Assembly (NCBI GenBank): GCA_963706605.1
Contig: OY970165.1
Coordinates: forward strand, 1,364,001-1,428,000
Length of the DNA: 64,000 nucleotides
Reading direction: 5' to 3'
Source of the DNA: VRUE01 sp963706605
GTDB taxonomy: Bacteria > Actinomycetota > Thermoleophilia > Solirubrobacterales > 70-9
Both the position numbers and the translations under genes were made by a program. Positions 7,153-15,454 of this stretch are shown here, piece after piece. The notes under the pieces were generated by a model. The model had not been told where the DNA came from. It ran no database searches and saw only the letters and a list, made by a program, of their open reading frames with translations. Position 1 is the stretch's first letter, and the number at the start of each line of letters is the position of its first letter.

Positions 7153-9990
7153 ATGGCGTTGCTGGAGCGACAGGTCTCCGCGCTCGCCCCGCAAGCAGCC
7201 GAGGCGGCGCCCGACCGCGCTCCCGACGAGCTCGCCGCCGGCACCCCGCAGCCGCTGCGCGGTGAGCTGGAGGCGCTGCTCGGCGCCGACCGGGTGCTCG
7301 GGCGGGCCAGCGACATCGTCCGCTACGCCTCCGACGCCAGTCCCTACCGACTGCTGCCCCAGGTGGTGGTGATGGCGCGCGAAGCCGGCGACGTCGCCAA
7401 GACGCTCGCCTACGGTCGCGCCAACGCCGTCCCGGTCGTCTTCCGCGGCGGCGGCACCAGTCTCAACGGCCAGGGGCAGAGCGACGGCATCCTGGTCGAC
7501 GTGCGCCGTCACTTCGGCGGCGTCGCGGTCGAGGAGGACGGGGTGTCGGCCCGGATCAAGCCTGGCACCGTGCTCGGCCACGCCAACCGCGTCCTCGCCC
7601 CCCACGGTCGCAAGCTCGGCCCCGATCCGGCCAGCACCGATATCGCCACCGTCGGCGGCGTGATCGCCAACAACTCCGGCGGGATGCGCTGCGGCACCAC
7701 CCGCGACTCCTACTCGACGGTGCGCTCAATGACCTTCGTGCTGCCCTCGGGCACGGTGATCGACACCGCCGCCCCGGGCGCCGCCGAGCGCTTCGCCGCC
7801 GCCGAGCCGGAGCTCGCCGCCGGCCTCGGCGCGATCCGCGACGAGATCCGCGCCGACGCCGAGCTGAGCGAGCGCATCCGCCGCAAGTTCGCGATCAAGA
7901 ACACGACCGGCTATCGCCTCTGCGCCTTCCTCGACGCCGAGGAGCCGCTGGAGATCTTCCGCCGTCTGATCATCGGCTCGGAGGGGACGCTCGCCTTCGT
8001 CGCCGAGGCTGTTTTCGAGACCGTGCCCCAGCCCGCCCGCACCACCACGGCCTGGATCCACTTCCCCGGCATCGACGCGGCAATCGCCCCGGTCCGCGAC
8101 CTGGTCGCGAGCGGCGCCACCGCGGTCGAGCTGATGGTCGCCCCGGCGCTGATCGTCGCCTCCTACAACATGGTCGGCGCGCCCGAGGAGTGGAAGGAGC
8201 TCCCGCCCGAGTCGGCCGTGCTCCTGGTCGAGTTCGGCGCCGAGAGCGACGCGGAGCTGGACGGCTACGTCGCCAAGGCGAACGAGATCCTCGCCGCGCA
8301 CGAGACGATCCGGCCGATCGAGTTCACCCGCGACGCCGAGGAGATCGAGCTGGCCTGGCGGGTGCGGGAGGGGCTGCACGGGCTGGTCGGGCGGGTGCGG
8401 GCGCCGGGGACGGCGCTGATCGTCGAGGACGTCTGCGTGCCGCCCGAGCGGATCGCCGAGGGCGCCCGCGACCTGCAGGCTCTGCTCGGCGAGCACGGCT
8501 TCCTGCCGGGTGTCGCCGGCCACGCCTCCGCCGGGAACCTCCACTTCATGCTCACGCCCGACTTCGCCAAACAGGAGGACCTGGAGCGCTACGAGTCCTT
8601 CATGGCGAAGCTGGTCGAGCTGATTGTTGGCAAGTACGACGGCTCGCTCAAGGCCGAGCACGGGACCGGGATCAACATGGCGCCCTACGTCGAACGCGAG
8701 TGGGGGCAGAAGGCGACCGAGCTGATGTGGCGGGTGAAGGAGCTCGCCGACCCCGACGGCGTCCTCGCCCCCGGCGTGGTGCTCAACCGCGACCCCGGCG
8801 TCCACCTGCGCAACCTGAAAACGACGCCGACGATCGAGGAGTCGGCGACGACCTGCGTCGAGTGCGGCTTCTGCGAGCCGGTCTGCCCGAGCCGCAACCT
8901 GACGACGACGCCGAGGCAGCGGATCGTGCTGCGGCGCGAGATGGCGCGCCAGCCAGCGGGCTCCCCGCTGCTGGGGGCGTTGCTGGAGGAGTACGAGCAC
9001 GACGCGCTCGACACCTGCGCCGCCGACGGCTCCTGCCGGCTCGCCTGTCCGCTGGGGATCGACACCGGCGCCCTGGTCAAGGAGCTGCGGACCGAGCGCC
9101 ACACGCCGCGCGCCGAAACGCTGGCGCTGGGGACGGCGAAGCGCTGGAGCGGGGTGGAGAAGGCCTCACGCGCGGCGCTGAAGGTGGGCGGACCCCTCGC
9201 GCGCCGGACCAAGCGCGGTGCGGGGCTGCCGGAGCCGACCTCGGCGAAGCTGCCCCAGACCCGACGCGAGGGCGCCGCAGCCGTCTACGTCCCCTCCTGC
9301 ACCAACCGCATCTTTGGCCCTCCCCTTGCCGAGGCGATGGCCGCCGTTTCTGCCCGCGCCGGGCTGCCGGTCTGGATTCCGGACGAGGTCGCCGGCAGCT
9401 GCTGCGGGCTACCCTGGAGCTCGAAAGGGTTCGGTGAGGCCCATCGCCACAAGGCGAACGAGATGGTCGAGCGCCTCTGGGGTTGGAGCCGCGAGGGCGA
9501 GCTGCCGGTGGTGATCGACGCCGCCTCCTGCACTCACGCCATCGCCGACCCGGGCGAGGGAGTGCTCAGCGAGGAGAACGCGGAGCGCCTCACGAAGTTG
9601 CAGATCCTCGACGCCGTCGCCTGGGCGCATGACCGCCTGCTGTCTCGGCTGGAGATCGCCCGCAAGGTCGGCTCGGCAACCGTCCACCCGACCTGCGCCA
9701 CCCGTCACCTGGGCCTTGCGCCACGACTCCGCTCACTCGCCGGCGCCCTCGCCGACGACGTCTACGTCGCCCCCTCGGCGACCTGCTGCGGCTTTGCCGG
9801 TGACCGCGGTTTCTCTCACCCCGAGCTCACCGCTGCGGCCACCATGGAGCAGGCGGCCGAGCTGTCGGGTCGCGAATTCGACGCCCATCTCTCCAGCAAC
9901 CGCACCTGCGAGATCGGCCTCAGCCGCGCCACCGGCGAGCCCTACCGGTCCTTCGTCTTCCTGCTGGAGGAGCTAACGCGAGGCGGCTGA
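7153..9990 (+). CDS. FAD-binding and Fe-S-binding 2-hydroxyacid (D-lactate type) dehydrogenase
   Basis: The 945-residue fusion has an N-terminal FAD-binding PCMH domain (PVVFRGGGTSLNGQG, then NNSGGMRCGT), an FAD-oxidase C-terminal domain, a two-cluster 4Fe-4S region (CVECGFCEPVC and CAADGSCRLACP, about residues 565-630) and a C-terminal pair of CCG domains (GSCCGLPWSS, ATCCGFAGDRG). This is the architecture of membrane-associated D-lactate/D-2-hydroxyacid dehydrogenases that pass electrons to quinone or cytochrome. Downstream of a benzoylformate decarboxylase homologue, D-mandelate or another aromatic 2-hydroxyacid is an attractive substrate (inference). Its 3' end overlaps the convergent SDR gene by 18 bases. 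Confidence 0.9.
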   Translation: MALLERQVSALAPQAAEAAPDRAPDELAAGTPQPLRGELEALLGADRVLGRASDIVRYASDASPYRLLPQVVVMAREAGDVAKTLAYGRANAVPVVFRGGGTSLNGQGQSDGILVDVRRHFGGVAVEEDGVSARIKPGTVLGHANRVLAPHGRKLGPDPASTDIATVGGVIANNSGGMRCGTTRDSYSTVRSMTFVLPSGTVIDTAAPGAAERFAAAEPELAAGLGAIRDEIRADAELSERIRRKFAIKNTTGYRLCAFLDAEEPLEIFRRLIIGSEGTLAFVAEAVFETVPQPARTTTAWIHFPGIDAAIAPVRDLVASGATAVELMVAPALIVASYNMVGAPEEWKELPPESAVLLVEFGAESDAELDGYVAKANEILAAHETIRPIEFTRDAEEIELAWRVREGLHGLVGRVRAPGTALIVEDVCVPPERIAEGARDLQALLGEHGFLPGVAGHASAGNLHFMLTPDFAKQEDLERYESFMAKLVELIVGKYDGSLKAEHGTGINMAPYVEREWGQKATELMWRVKELADPDGVLAPGVVLNRDPGVHLRNLKTTPTIEESATTCVECGFCEPVCPSRNLTTTPRQRIVLRREMARQPAGSPLLGALLEEYEHDALDTCAADGSCRLACPLGIDTGALVKELRTERHTPRAETLALGTAKRWSGVEKASRAALKVGGPLARRTKRGAGLPEPTSAKLPQTRREGAAAVYVPSCTNRIFGPPLAEAMAAVSARAGLPVWIPDEVAGSCCGLPWSSKGFGEAHRHKANEMVERLWGWSREGELPVVIDAASCTHAIADPGEGVLSEENAERLTKLQILDAVAWAHDRLLSRLEIARKVGSATVHPTCATRHLGLAPRLRSLAGALADDVYVAPSATCCGFAGDRGFSHPELTAAATMEQAAELSGREFDAHLSSNRTCEIGLSRATGEPYRSFVFLLEELTRGG

Positions 9991-10845
9991 GGCCGCGGCG
10001 GCGCCCTGCTCGTCCGCCTCCGCCTCGATCTCGCGGATGGTCGCGGTCATCGTAGCGTCGCGTTCGAAGCGGCGGTCGAGGAGGGGGTTGAGGATGCCGC
10101 GCAGGGCGGAGACGTAGCGCCACCACTTCGGCGCGAAGATGCGCGGCGCCCGTTCCTCGATGCCGCGGACGACGGCGGCCCCGGCCTCGTCCGGTGTGAT
10201 CCGCCTGCGCAGGAAGTCGGGGAGGTTCTGCTGCATGCGGTCGCCGTTGTTCGCGAAGGCGTCCTGGACCAGTTTGGTGTCGACCCAGCCGAAGTAGGCG
10301 ACGCTCGCGCTGGCGCCCAGTGGCATCAGCTCGGCCCGCAGCGAGCGCCCCAGCGACTCGACCCCGGACTTCGCCACCGCGTAGGGGCTGTTGAGGACGC
10401 CGTTGACGAAGGCGTAGACGGAAGAGGTGACGACGACGTGGCCCTGGCGCTCGACGATCTGCGGCAGCGCCGCCCGCACCGTACGCCAGACGCCGAGCAT
10501 GTCGACCTCGAAGACCCGCTCCCACTCCTCGGTGCCGATCCCGCGCACGGTCGCCATCTTCGACTGGGCGATGCCGGCGTTGGCGACGACGACGTCGAGG
10601 CCGCCGAAGCGCTCCACGGTCTCCGCGACCGCCTGCATGACAGCGGTGTGGTCGGTGACGTCGGTGGCGATCCCGATCGCCCGCTCGCCGATCCGCTCGG
10701 CGGCTTCGCGCGCCTCGCCGGGGTCGAGGTCGACCACCGCGACCGAGGCGCCGCGCATGTGGATCTGGCGCGCGGTCTCGAAGCCGATCCCCCGCGCCGC
10801 GCCGGTCACCAGCGCCACCTTTCCATTCAGGTCATAGGCGGACAT
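9973..10845 (-). CDS. short-chain dehydrogenase/reductase
   Basis: A 290-residue classical SDR with TGAARGIG near residue 16, the acidic residue DLD after beta-2 suggesting NAD preference, NAG (VVANAG), the catalytic Ser in VVTSSVYAF and YAVAK as the YxxxK pair. The C-terminal 50 residues (APKWWRYVSALRGILNPLLD) are seen in a subgroup of actinobacterial SDRs and could contact membranes or lipid substrates. It is divergent from ileS, with 38 bases between starts. The substrate is unknown. Confidence 0.87.
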   Translation of the reverse strand: MSAYDLNGKVALVTGAARGIGFETARQIHMRGASVAVVDLDPGEAREAAERIGERAIGIATDVTDHTAVMQAVAETVERFGGLDVVVANAGIAQSKMATVRGIGTEEWERVFEVDMLGVWRTVRAALPQIVERQGHVVVTSSVYAFVNGVLNSPYAVAKSGVESLGRSLRAELMPLGASASVAYFGWVDTKLVQDAFANNGDRMQQNLPDFLRRRITPDEAGAAVVRGIEERAPRIFAPKWWRYVSALRGILNPLLDRRFERDATMTATIREIEAEADEQGAAAASAASR

Positions 10846-10883
10846 GCGGCGCGCAGCCTACTCGCTCCTAGAATCACCCGTCC

Positions 10884-13800
10884 ATGCCCGGCTTTCGCCC
10901 CGTAGACCCCAGGCAATCGTTTCCCGAGCTGGAGGAGCGCGTCCTCGCCCGCTGGCGCGAGCGCGACGTCTTCAATCGCTCACTCGCCAACCGCGAGGGG
11001 GCCGAGGTCTGGAGCTTCTACGAGGGGCCGCCGACGGCGAACGGGAGGCCTGGCTCCCACCACGTCCTCTCCCGCGTCTTCAAGGACATCTACCCGCGCT
11101 ACCAGACGATGCGAGGCCGCCGGGTGCCGCGCAAGGCCGGTTGGGACTGCCACGGCCTGCCGGTCGAGCTCGAGGTCGAAAAGCAACTCGGGATCACCTC
11201 CAAGCAGGAGGTCGAGGAGTACGGGGTCGCCAAGTTCAACGAGCGCTGTCGGGCCTCGGTCTTCGAGTACGTCGAGGAGTGGAATCGGTTGACCGAACGG
11301 ATCGGCTTCTGGATCGATCTCGATGACCCCTACGTCACGCTCGAGAACGAGTACATCGAGTCGGTCTGGTGGTCCCTGCGCAAGCTCTGGGACGACGAAC
11401 GCCTCTACGAGGGCCACAAGGTGGTCCCCTACTGCCCGCGCTGTGGCACGGCGCTCTCCTCGCACGAGGTGGCGCTCGGCTACCAGGACGTCGAGGACCC
11501 CTCCATATACGTGCGTTTCCCGTTGCTCGACGGCGAGGGCGCCGAGACGGGGGAGTCGCTGCTGGTCTGGACGACGACCCCCTGGACCCTGCCCGGCAAC
11601 GTCGCGGTCGCGGTCGCGCCGGAGGTCACCTATGTGAAGGCGAGGGTGGAGGGCGAGACGCTGATCCTCGCCGAGCCGCTGGTCGAGCGGGTGCTGGGAG
11701 AGGGCGCCGAGATCGCGGCCAGCTTCCCCGGAGCGGAGCTGGTCGGCCGCAGCTACCGGGGGCCTGTCTTCGAGCTTGCCGACGGCGGGCCGGCGAATGC
11801 CTTCCATGTCCTTGCCGGCAAGTTCGTCACCACCGAGGACGGCACCGGCCTCGTCCACATCGCCCCCGCCTTCGGCGAAGACGACTACGCGGTCGCCGCG
11901 GCGAACGGGATCTTCGACCCGACCGCGCACGCCACCCTCTACAACCCGGTCGGGCTCGACGGCCGCTTCGACCAGCGGGTGGCCGGCTTCGAGGGCCGCT
12001 TCGTCAAGGACCCCGAGGTGACCGCGGCACTGATCGACGATCTGCGCGAGCGCGGCCTGCTCTTCCGCGAGCAGGTCTACGAGCACGCCTACCCGCACTG
12101 CTGGCGCTGCGGCACGCCGCTCCTCTACTACGCCAAGTCGAGTTGGTACGTCGCCACCTCGCAGGCGCGCGACCGCCTGCTCGCCAACAACGAGGAGATC
12201 GGCTGGCACCCCGAGCACATCAAGCACGGCCGCTTCGGCAAATGGCTGGAGAGCAACGTCGACTGGGCGCTCTCACGCGACCGCTACTGGGGCACGCCAC
12301 TGCCGATCTGGGAGTGCGCCGGGAACGATTGCGACGGGCGTTTCTGCGCCGGCTCCGTCGCCGAGCTGGCCGAGCGCGCCGGGGGCGAGGTGCCCGACGA
12401 CCTGCACCGCCCCTACATCGACGAGGTCACGCTCGAGTGCGAGCAATGCGGCGGTGAGATGCGCCGGGTCGATTCGGTGATCGACACCTGGTACGACAGC
12501 GGCGCGATGCCCTTCGCCCAGTTCCACTACCCGTTCGAGAACGTGGAGCTGTTCGAGGAGCGCTTCCCGGCCGACTTCATCTGCGAGGCGATCGACCAGA
12601 CCCGCGGCTGGTTCTACACCCTGCTCGCCGAGTCAACCCTCCTCTTCGACACCTCCAGCTACCGCAACTGCGTCTGCCTTGGGCTGATCCTCGATCCGGA
12701 GGGCCAGAAGATGTCGAAGAGCAAGGGCAACGTGGTCGAGCCCTGGGAGGTGATCTCGACTCACGGCGCCGACGCCTTCCGCTGGTACTACCTGACCGCG
12801 CAGCAGCCCTGGTCGGGGTATCGCTTCTCGGTCGAGACGGTGGGCGAATCGGTGCGCCAGTTCCTGCTGACCCTGTGGAACACCTACTCGTTCTGGGTGC
12901 TCTACGCGAACGCTGAGGAGCTCGGCCCGGCTGATTTTCAGGAGGCGCCTGAGCCCTCTGAGGACCTCGATAGGTGGGTGCTGTCGCGACTCCAGGCCAC
13001 GGTGTCGGCGGTGCGCGAACAGATGGACGACTTCGACTGCACCGCCGCCGGGAGGGAGGTCGCGGCCTTCGTCGAGGAGCTCTCGAACTGGTACGTGCGG
13101 CTCTCGCGTCGCCGCTTCTGGCAGGGCGACCGCGCCGCCTTCGCGACCCTTCGGCACTGCCTGCTCGAGACGGCGGCGCTGCTGGCGCCGTTCATCCCCT
13201 TCCTCGCCGACGAGATCCACCTCAACCTGGTCGGCGGAGAAGACGAACAGCTGGGCGGTCTTCCCGACTCGGTCCACCTGCGCGACTTTCCCGAGCCGGA
13301 TCCGGCGCTGGGCGATCCCGAGCTGGAGGCGGCGATGGAGGCGGTGCGCCTGACGGTCGAACTCGGTCGCGCCGCCCGCGCCCAGGCGAAGGCGAAGGTC
13401 CGCCAGCCCCTGCGCCGCGCCGTGATCGTCGCCAACGACGCCGAGCGCGAGGCGATCTCCGCCCGCGCCGAGCTGGTCCGCTCGGAGCTGAACGTCAAGG
13501 AGCTGGGCTTCGTCACCGAGGAGGCGGAGTTGGTCAGCTACGCGGTCAAGCCCAACTACCGCGCGCTCGGGCCCCGTTTCGGCAAGCGGATGCCGCAGGT
13601 CGCCGCGGCGGTTGAGGCGCTCGACCCGGTCCACGTCGCGAAGGTGATGGCGGACGGGGGGGAGGTTGGCATCAACATCGATGGCGACGAGCACACGATC
13701 GTCGGCGACGAGGTCTCACTCGCCCTACAGCCGCTGGAGGGCTACGAGGTCGAGGCCGAGGCGGGCCACGCCGTCGCCCTGCAGCTGGAGCTGGACGACG

Positions 13801-14066
13801 AGCTGCGCCGCGAGGGCCTCGCCCGCGAGATCGTCCACGCAGTTCAAAACGCCCGCAAAGACGCCGGGCTGGAGATAACCGACCGGATCGAGCTGACGCT
13901 AGGCGGCGATTCCGAGCTGATCGAAGCCGCGCGCGCCCACCAGCCCTACATCGCCGGCGAGGTCCTCGCTACCGCGGTCGCCTACGACGCTGTGGATGGG
14001 GCGACGGCCAAGATCGACGACCGCGAGCTGCGGATTGGGATCAGTCCTCAGCCGGCTCGCCGATGA
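10884..14066 (+). CDS. ileS: isoleucyl-tRNA synthetase
   Basis: Charges tRNA-Ile with isoleucine. The 1060-residue class I enzyme has the HIGH-equivalent PPTANGRPGSHHVLSR (the PGSHH form usual in actinobacteria), zinc-type Cys pairs CPRCGTAL and CWRCGTPL, the KMSKS loop (QKMSKSKGN, about residue 609), the editing domain between them and an anticodon-binding domain (LSNWYVRLSRRRFW). Length and motifs fit the eukaryote-like IleS2 branch that in other bacteria is associated with low mupirocin sensitivity (family knowledge, not tested here). No room exists for a T-box leader in the 38-base upstream gap. Confidence 0.97.
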   Translation: MPGFRPVDPRQSFPELEERVLARWRERDVFNRSLANREGAEVWSFYEGPPTANGRPGSHHVLSRVFKDIYPRYQTMRGRRVPRKAGWDCHGLPVELEVEKQLGITSKQEVEEYGVAKFNERCRASVFEYVEEWNRLTERIGFWIDLDDPYVTLENEYIESVWWSLRKLWDDERLYEGHKVVPYCPRCGTALSSHEVALGYQDVEDPSIYVRFPLLDGEGAETGESLLVWTTTPWTLPGNVAVAVAPEVTYVKARVEGETLILAEPLVERVLGEGAEIAASFPGAELVGRSYRGPVFELADGGPANAFHVLAGKFVTTEDGTGLVHIAPAFGEDDYAVAAANGIFDPTAHATLYNPVGLDGRFDQRVAGFEGRFVKDPEVTAALIDDLRERGLLFREQVYEHAYPHCWRCGTPLLYYAKSSWYVATSQARDRLLANNEEIGWHPEHIKHGRFGKWLESNVDWALSRDRYWGTPLPIWECAGNDCDGRFCAGSVAELAERAGGEVPDDLHRPYIDEVTLECEQCGGEMRRVDSVIDTWYDSGAMPFAQFHYPFENVELFEERFPADFICEAIDQTRGWFYTLLAESTLLFDTSSYRNCVCLGLILDPEGQKMSKSKGNVVEPWEVISTHGADAFRWYYLTAQQPWSGYRFSVETVGESVRQFLLTLWNTYSFWVLYANAEELGPADFQEAPEPSEDLDRWVLSRLQATVSAVREQMDDFDCTAAGREVAAFVEELSNWYVRLSRRRFWQGDRAAFATLRHCLLETAALLAPFIPFLADEIHLNLVGGEDEQLGGLPDSVHLRDFPEPDPALGDPELEAAMEAVRLTVELGRAARAQAKAKVRQPLRRAVIVANDAEREAISARAELVRSELNVKELGFVTEEAELVSYAVKPNYRALGPRFGKRMPQVAAAVEALDPVHVAKVMADGGEVGINIDGDEHTIVGDEVSLALQPLEGYEVEAEAGHAVALQLELDDELRREGLAREIVHAVQNARKDAGLEITDRIELTLGGDSELIEAARAHQPYIAGEVLATAVAYDAVDGATAKIDDRELRIGISPQPARR

Positions 14067-14220
14067 TGAAGTCGGTCTTCGCCGTGTCGGAGAACTTCAC
14101 CCAGCAGTGCTCGGGTGGGACGCCGGCCACCTCGACCAGCGCCGCCTCGACCCGCTTCGCGATCTCCGCCTTCTGCTCGTCGGTCCGGCCCTCGAACCAG
14201 TGGATGTGGACGAACGGCAT
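14041..14220 (-). CDS. 4-oxalocrotonate tautomerase family protein (59 aa)
   Basis: A small gene giving 59 residues starting MPFVHIHWFEGRTDEQK. Pro2, which becomes the catalytic N-terminal proline after Met removal, is followed by the beta-strand and the GRTxEQK turn typical of the 4-OT/MIF superfamily, and the length is the usual 60-odd residues. These enzymes catalyse keto-enol tautomerisation as hexamers. It begins at ATG 14218-14220 and its last 26 bases overlap the end of ileS on the opposite strand. It is followed upstream by thioredoxin in the same orientation with 15 bases between them. The physiological substrate is unknown. Confidence 0.85.
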   Translation of the reverse strand: MPFVHIHWFEGRTDEQKAEIAKRVEAALVEVAGVPPEHCWVKFSDTAKTDFIIGEPAED

Positions 14221-14235
14221 CGGAGCACCCCCGCT

Positions 14236-14562
14236 CTAGGCGAGCGCCGGCTCCAGCTCGGCCTCGAGGCGGCGCTTCGGCATCGCCCCGACGACTTTCT
14301 TGGCGATCGCCCCGTCCTTGAAGAGGAGGAGGGTCGGAATCGAGAGCACTTCGTACTGGGCCGCGGTCTGCTGGTTCTCGTCGACGTTGAGGCTGACGAT
14401 CTTGAGGTCGTCGCGCTCGGCGTCGATCTCCTCCAGAACCGGGTGGACGACGCGGCAGGGACCGCACCAGGGGGCCCAGAAGTCGACGAGCACGGGGCCG
14501 TCGGCCTCCAGAACATCGGACTTGAAAGTGGCGTCGGTCACGTCGGTGAGCTTGCCGGTCAC
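14236..14562 (-). CDS. trxA: thioredoxin
   Basis: A 108-residue single-domain thioredoxin with the active site WAPWCGPC near residues 29-36, the cis-Pro loop SIPTLLLFKDG and the usual length. It reduces protein disulphides in the cytosol with electrons from thioredoxin reductase, which is not in this window. It starts at ATG 14560-14562 and probably shares a transcript with the downstream tautomerase. Confidence 0.95.
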   Translation of the reverse strand: MTGKLTDVTDATFKSDVLEADGPVLVDFWAPWCGPCRVVHPVLEEIDAERDDLKIVSLNVDENQQTAAQYEVLSIPTLLLFKDGAIAKKVVGAMPKRRLEAELEPALA

Positions 14563-14604
14563 TGGTATCGGTCTCCCGTAAGTCGAGGTTCAGAGCTCAA
14601 TACT

Positions 14605-15381
14605 TCAAAAAGTATAGCGACGGTCCTGGGCGGTCGCGCGCCGCCGTTTTCCATCCCTGCCCCTGAAGCGTAGAAGAGGCACCCGCCAGACCGCCTCGAC
14701 GACGATCGAACGGTCCATCTTCGATCTGCCGACGCGGCGGTCGCGGAAGACGATCGGGACCTCGGCCACCCTGAACCCGCCCTGGATCGCCCGGTAGGTC
14801 AGCTCCACCTGGAAGGCGTAGCCGCGCGAGCGCACCAGGTCGAGGTCGATCGCCTCCAGCACCTCGCGGCGGAAGCATTTGAAGCCGCCGGTCAGGTCCC
14901 GCACGCCGCCCCCGAGCACGAGCCGCGCATATGTGCTGCCACCACGGCTAATCACTCGCCGCAGCGCTCCCCAGTCGCCGACCCCGCCGCCGGGCACGTA
15001 GCGGGAGCCGATCACCAGGTCGGCTCCCGCGGTCGCGGCGAGCAGGCGCGGCAGATAGGCCGGCTCGTGGGAGAAGTCGGCGTCCATCTCGACGATCAGG
15101 CCGGCGCCCCCGGCGAGGGCGCGGCGGAAGCCGGCGATGTAGGCGGGCCCTAGGCCTTCCTTGCGGGGACGGTGAAGGACCTCGACCTGCTCCCGCAGCT
15201 CGGCGAGGCGGTCGGCGATCTCGCCGGTGCCGTCGGGCGAGCCGTCGTCGACGATCAGCACCCGCGCCGACCCCGGCAGCTTCTCCAGGACCGCGCCGAC
15301 CAGCGGCTCGATGTTCTCGGCCTCGTTGTAGGTGGGGAGGACCACCCAGGCAGGGCCTCTCTCGGGATCCGCGGACGGCAT
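14605..15381 (-). CDS. polyprenol monophosphomannose synthase-like glycosyltransferase family 2
   Basis: The 258-residue GT2 enzyme starts MPSADPERGP and has the nucleotide-binding LPTYNEAENIEPLV, VDDGSPDGT and the DxD-like metal motif EMDADFSHEP, followed by GSRYVPGGGVGDWG. These match dolichol/polyprenol-phosphate mannosyltransferases (Ppm1/DPM1), which move mannose from GDP-mannose to polyprenyl phosphate for wall glycans or protein mannosylation. No C-terminal membrane domain is present, as in the soluble-type DPM1. A longer upstream start would run into the polX promoter and adds no conserved sequence, so ATG 15379-15381 is preferred. A short hairpin with a T-rich loop overlaps its stop (14600-14615). 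Confidence 0.88.
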   Translation of the reverse strand: MPSADPERGPAWVVLPTYNEAENIEPLVGAVLEKLPGSARVLIVDDGSPDGTGEIADRLAELREQVEVLHRPRKEGLGPAYIAGFRRALAGGAGLIVEMDADFSHEPAYLPRLLAATAGADLVIGSRYVPGGGVGDWGALRRVISRGGSTYARLVLGGGVRDLTGGFKCFRREVLEAIDLDLVRSRGYAFQVELTYRAIQGGFRVAEVPIVFRDRRVGRSKMDRSIVVEAVWRVPLLRFRGRDGKRRRATAQDRRYTF

Positions 15382-15454
15382 GCGCGGCGATGCTAGCCAC
15401 CCGCCGTAAGGACAGCTAAATAGAGGATCGCCATCTGCGGCTAACTTCCACGAC

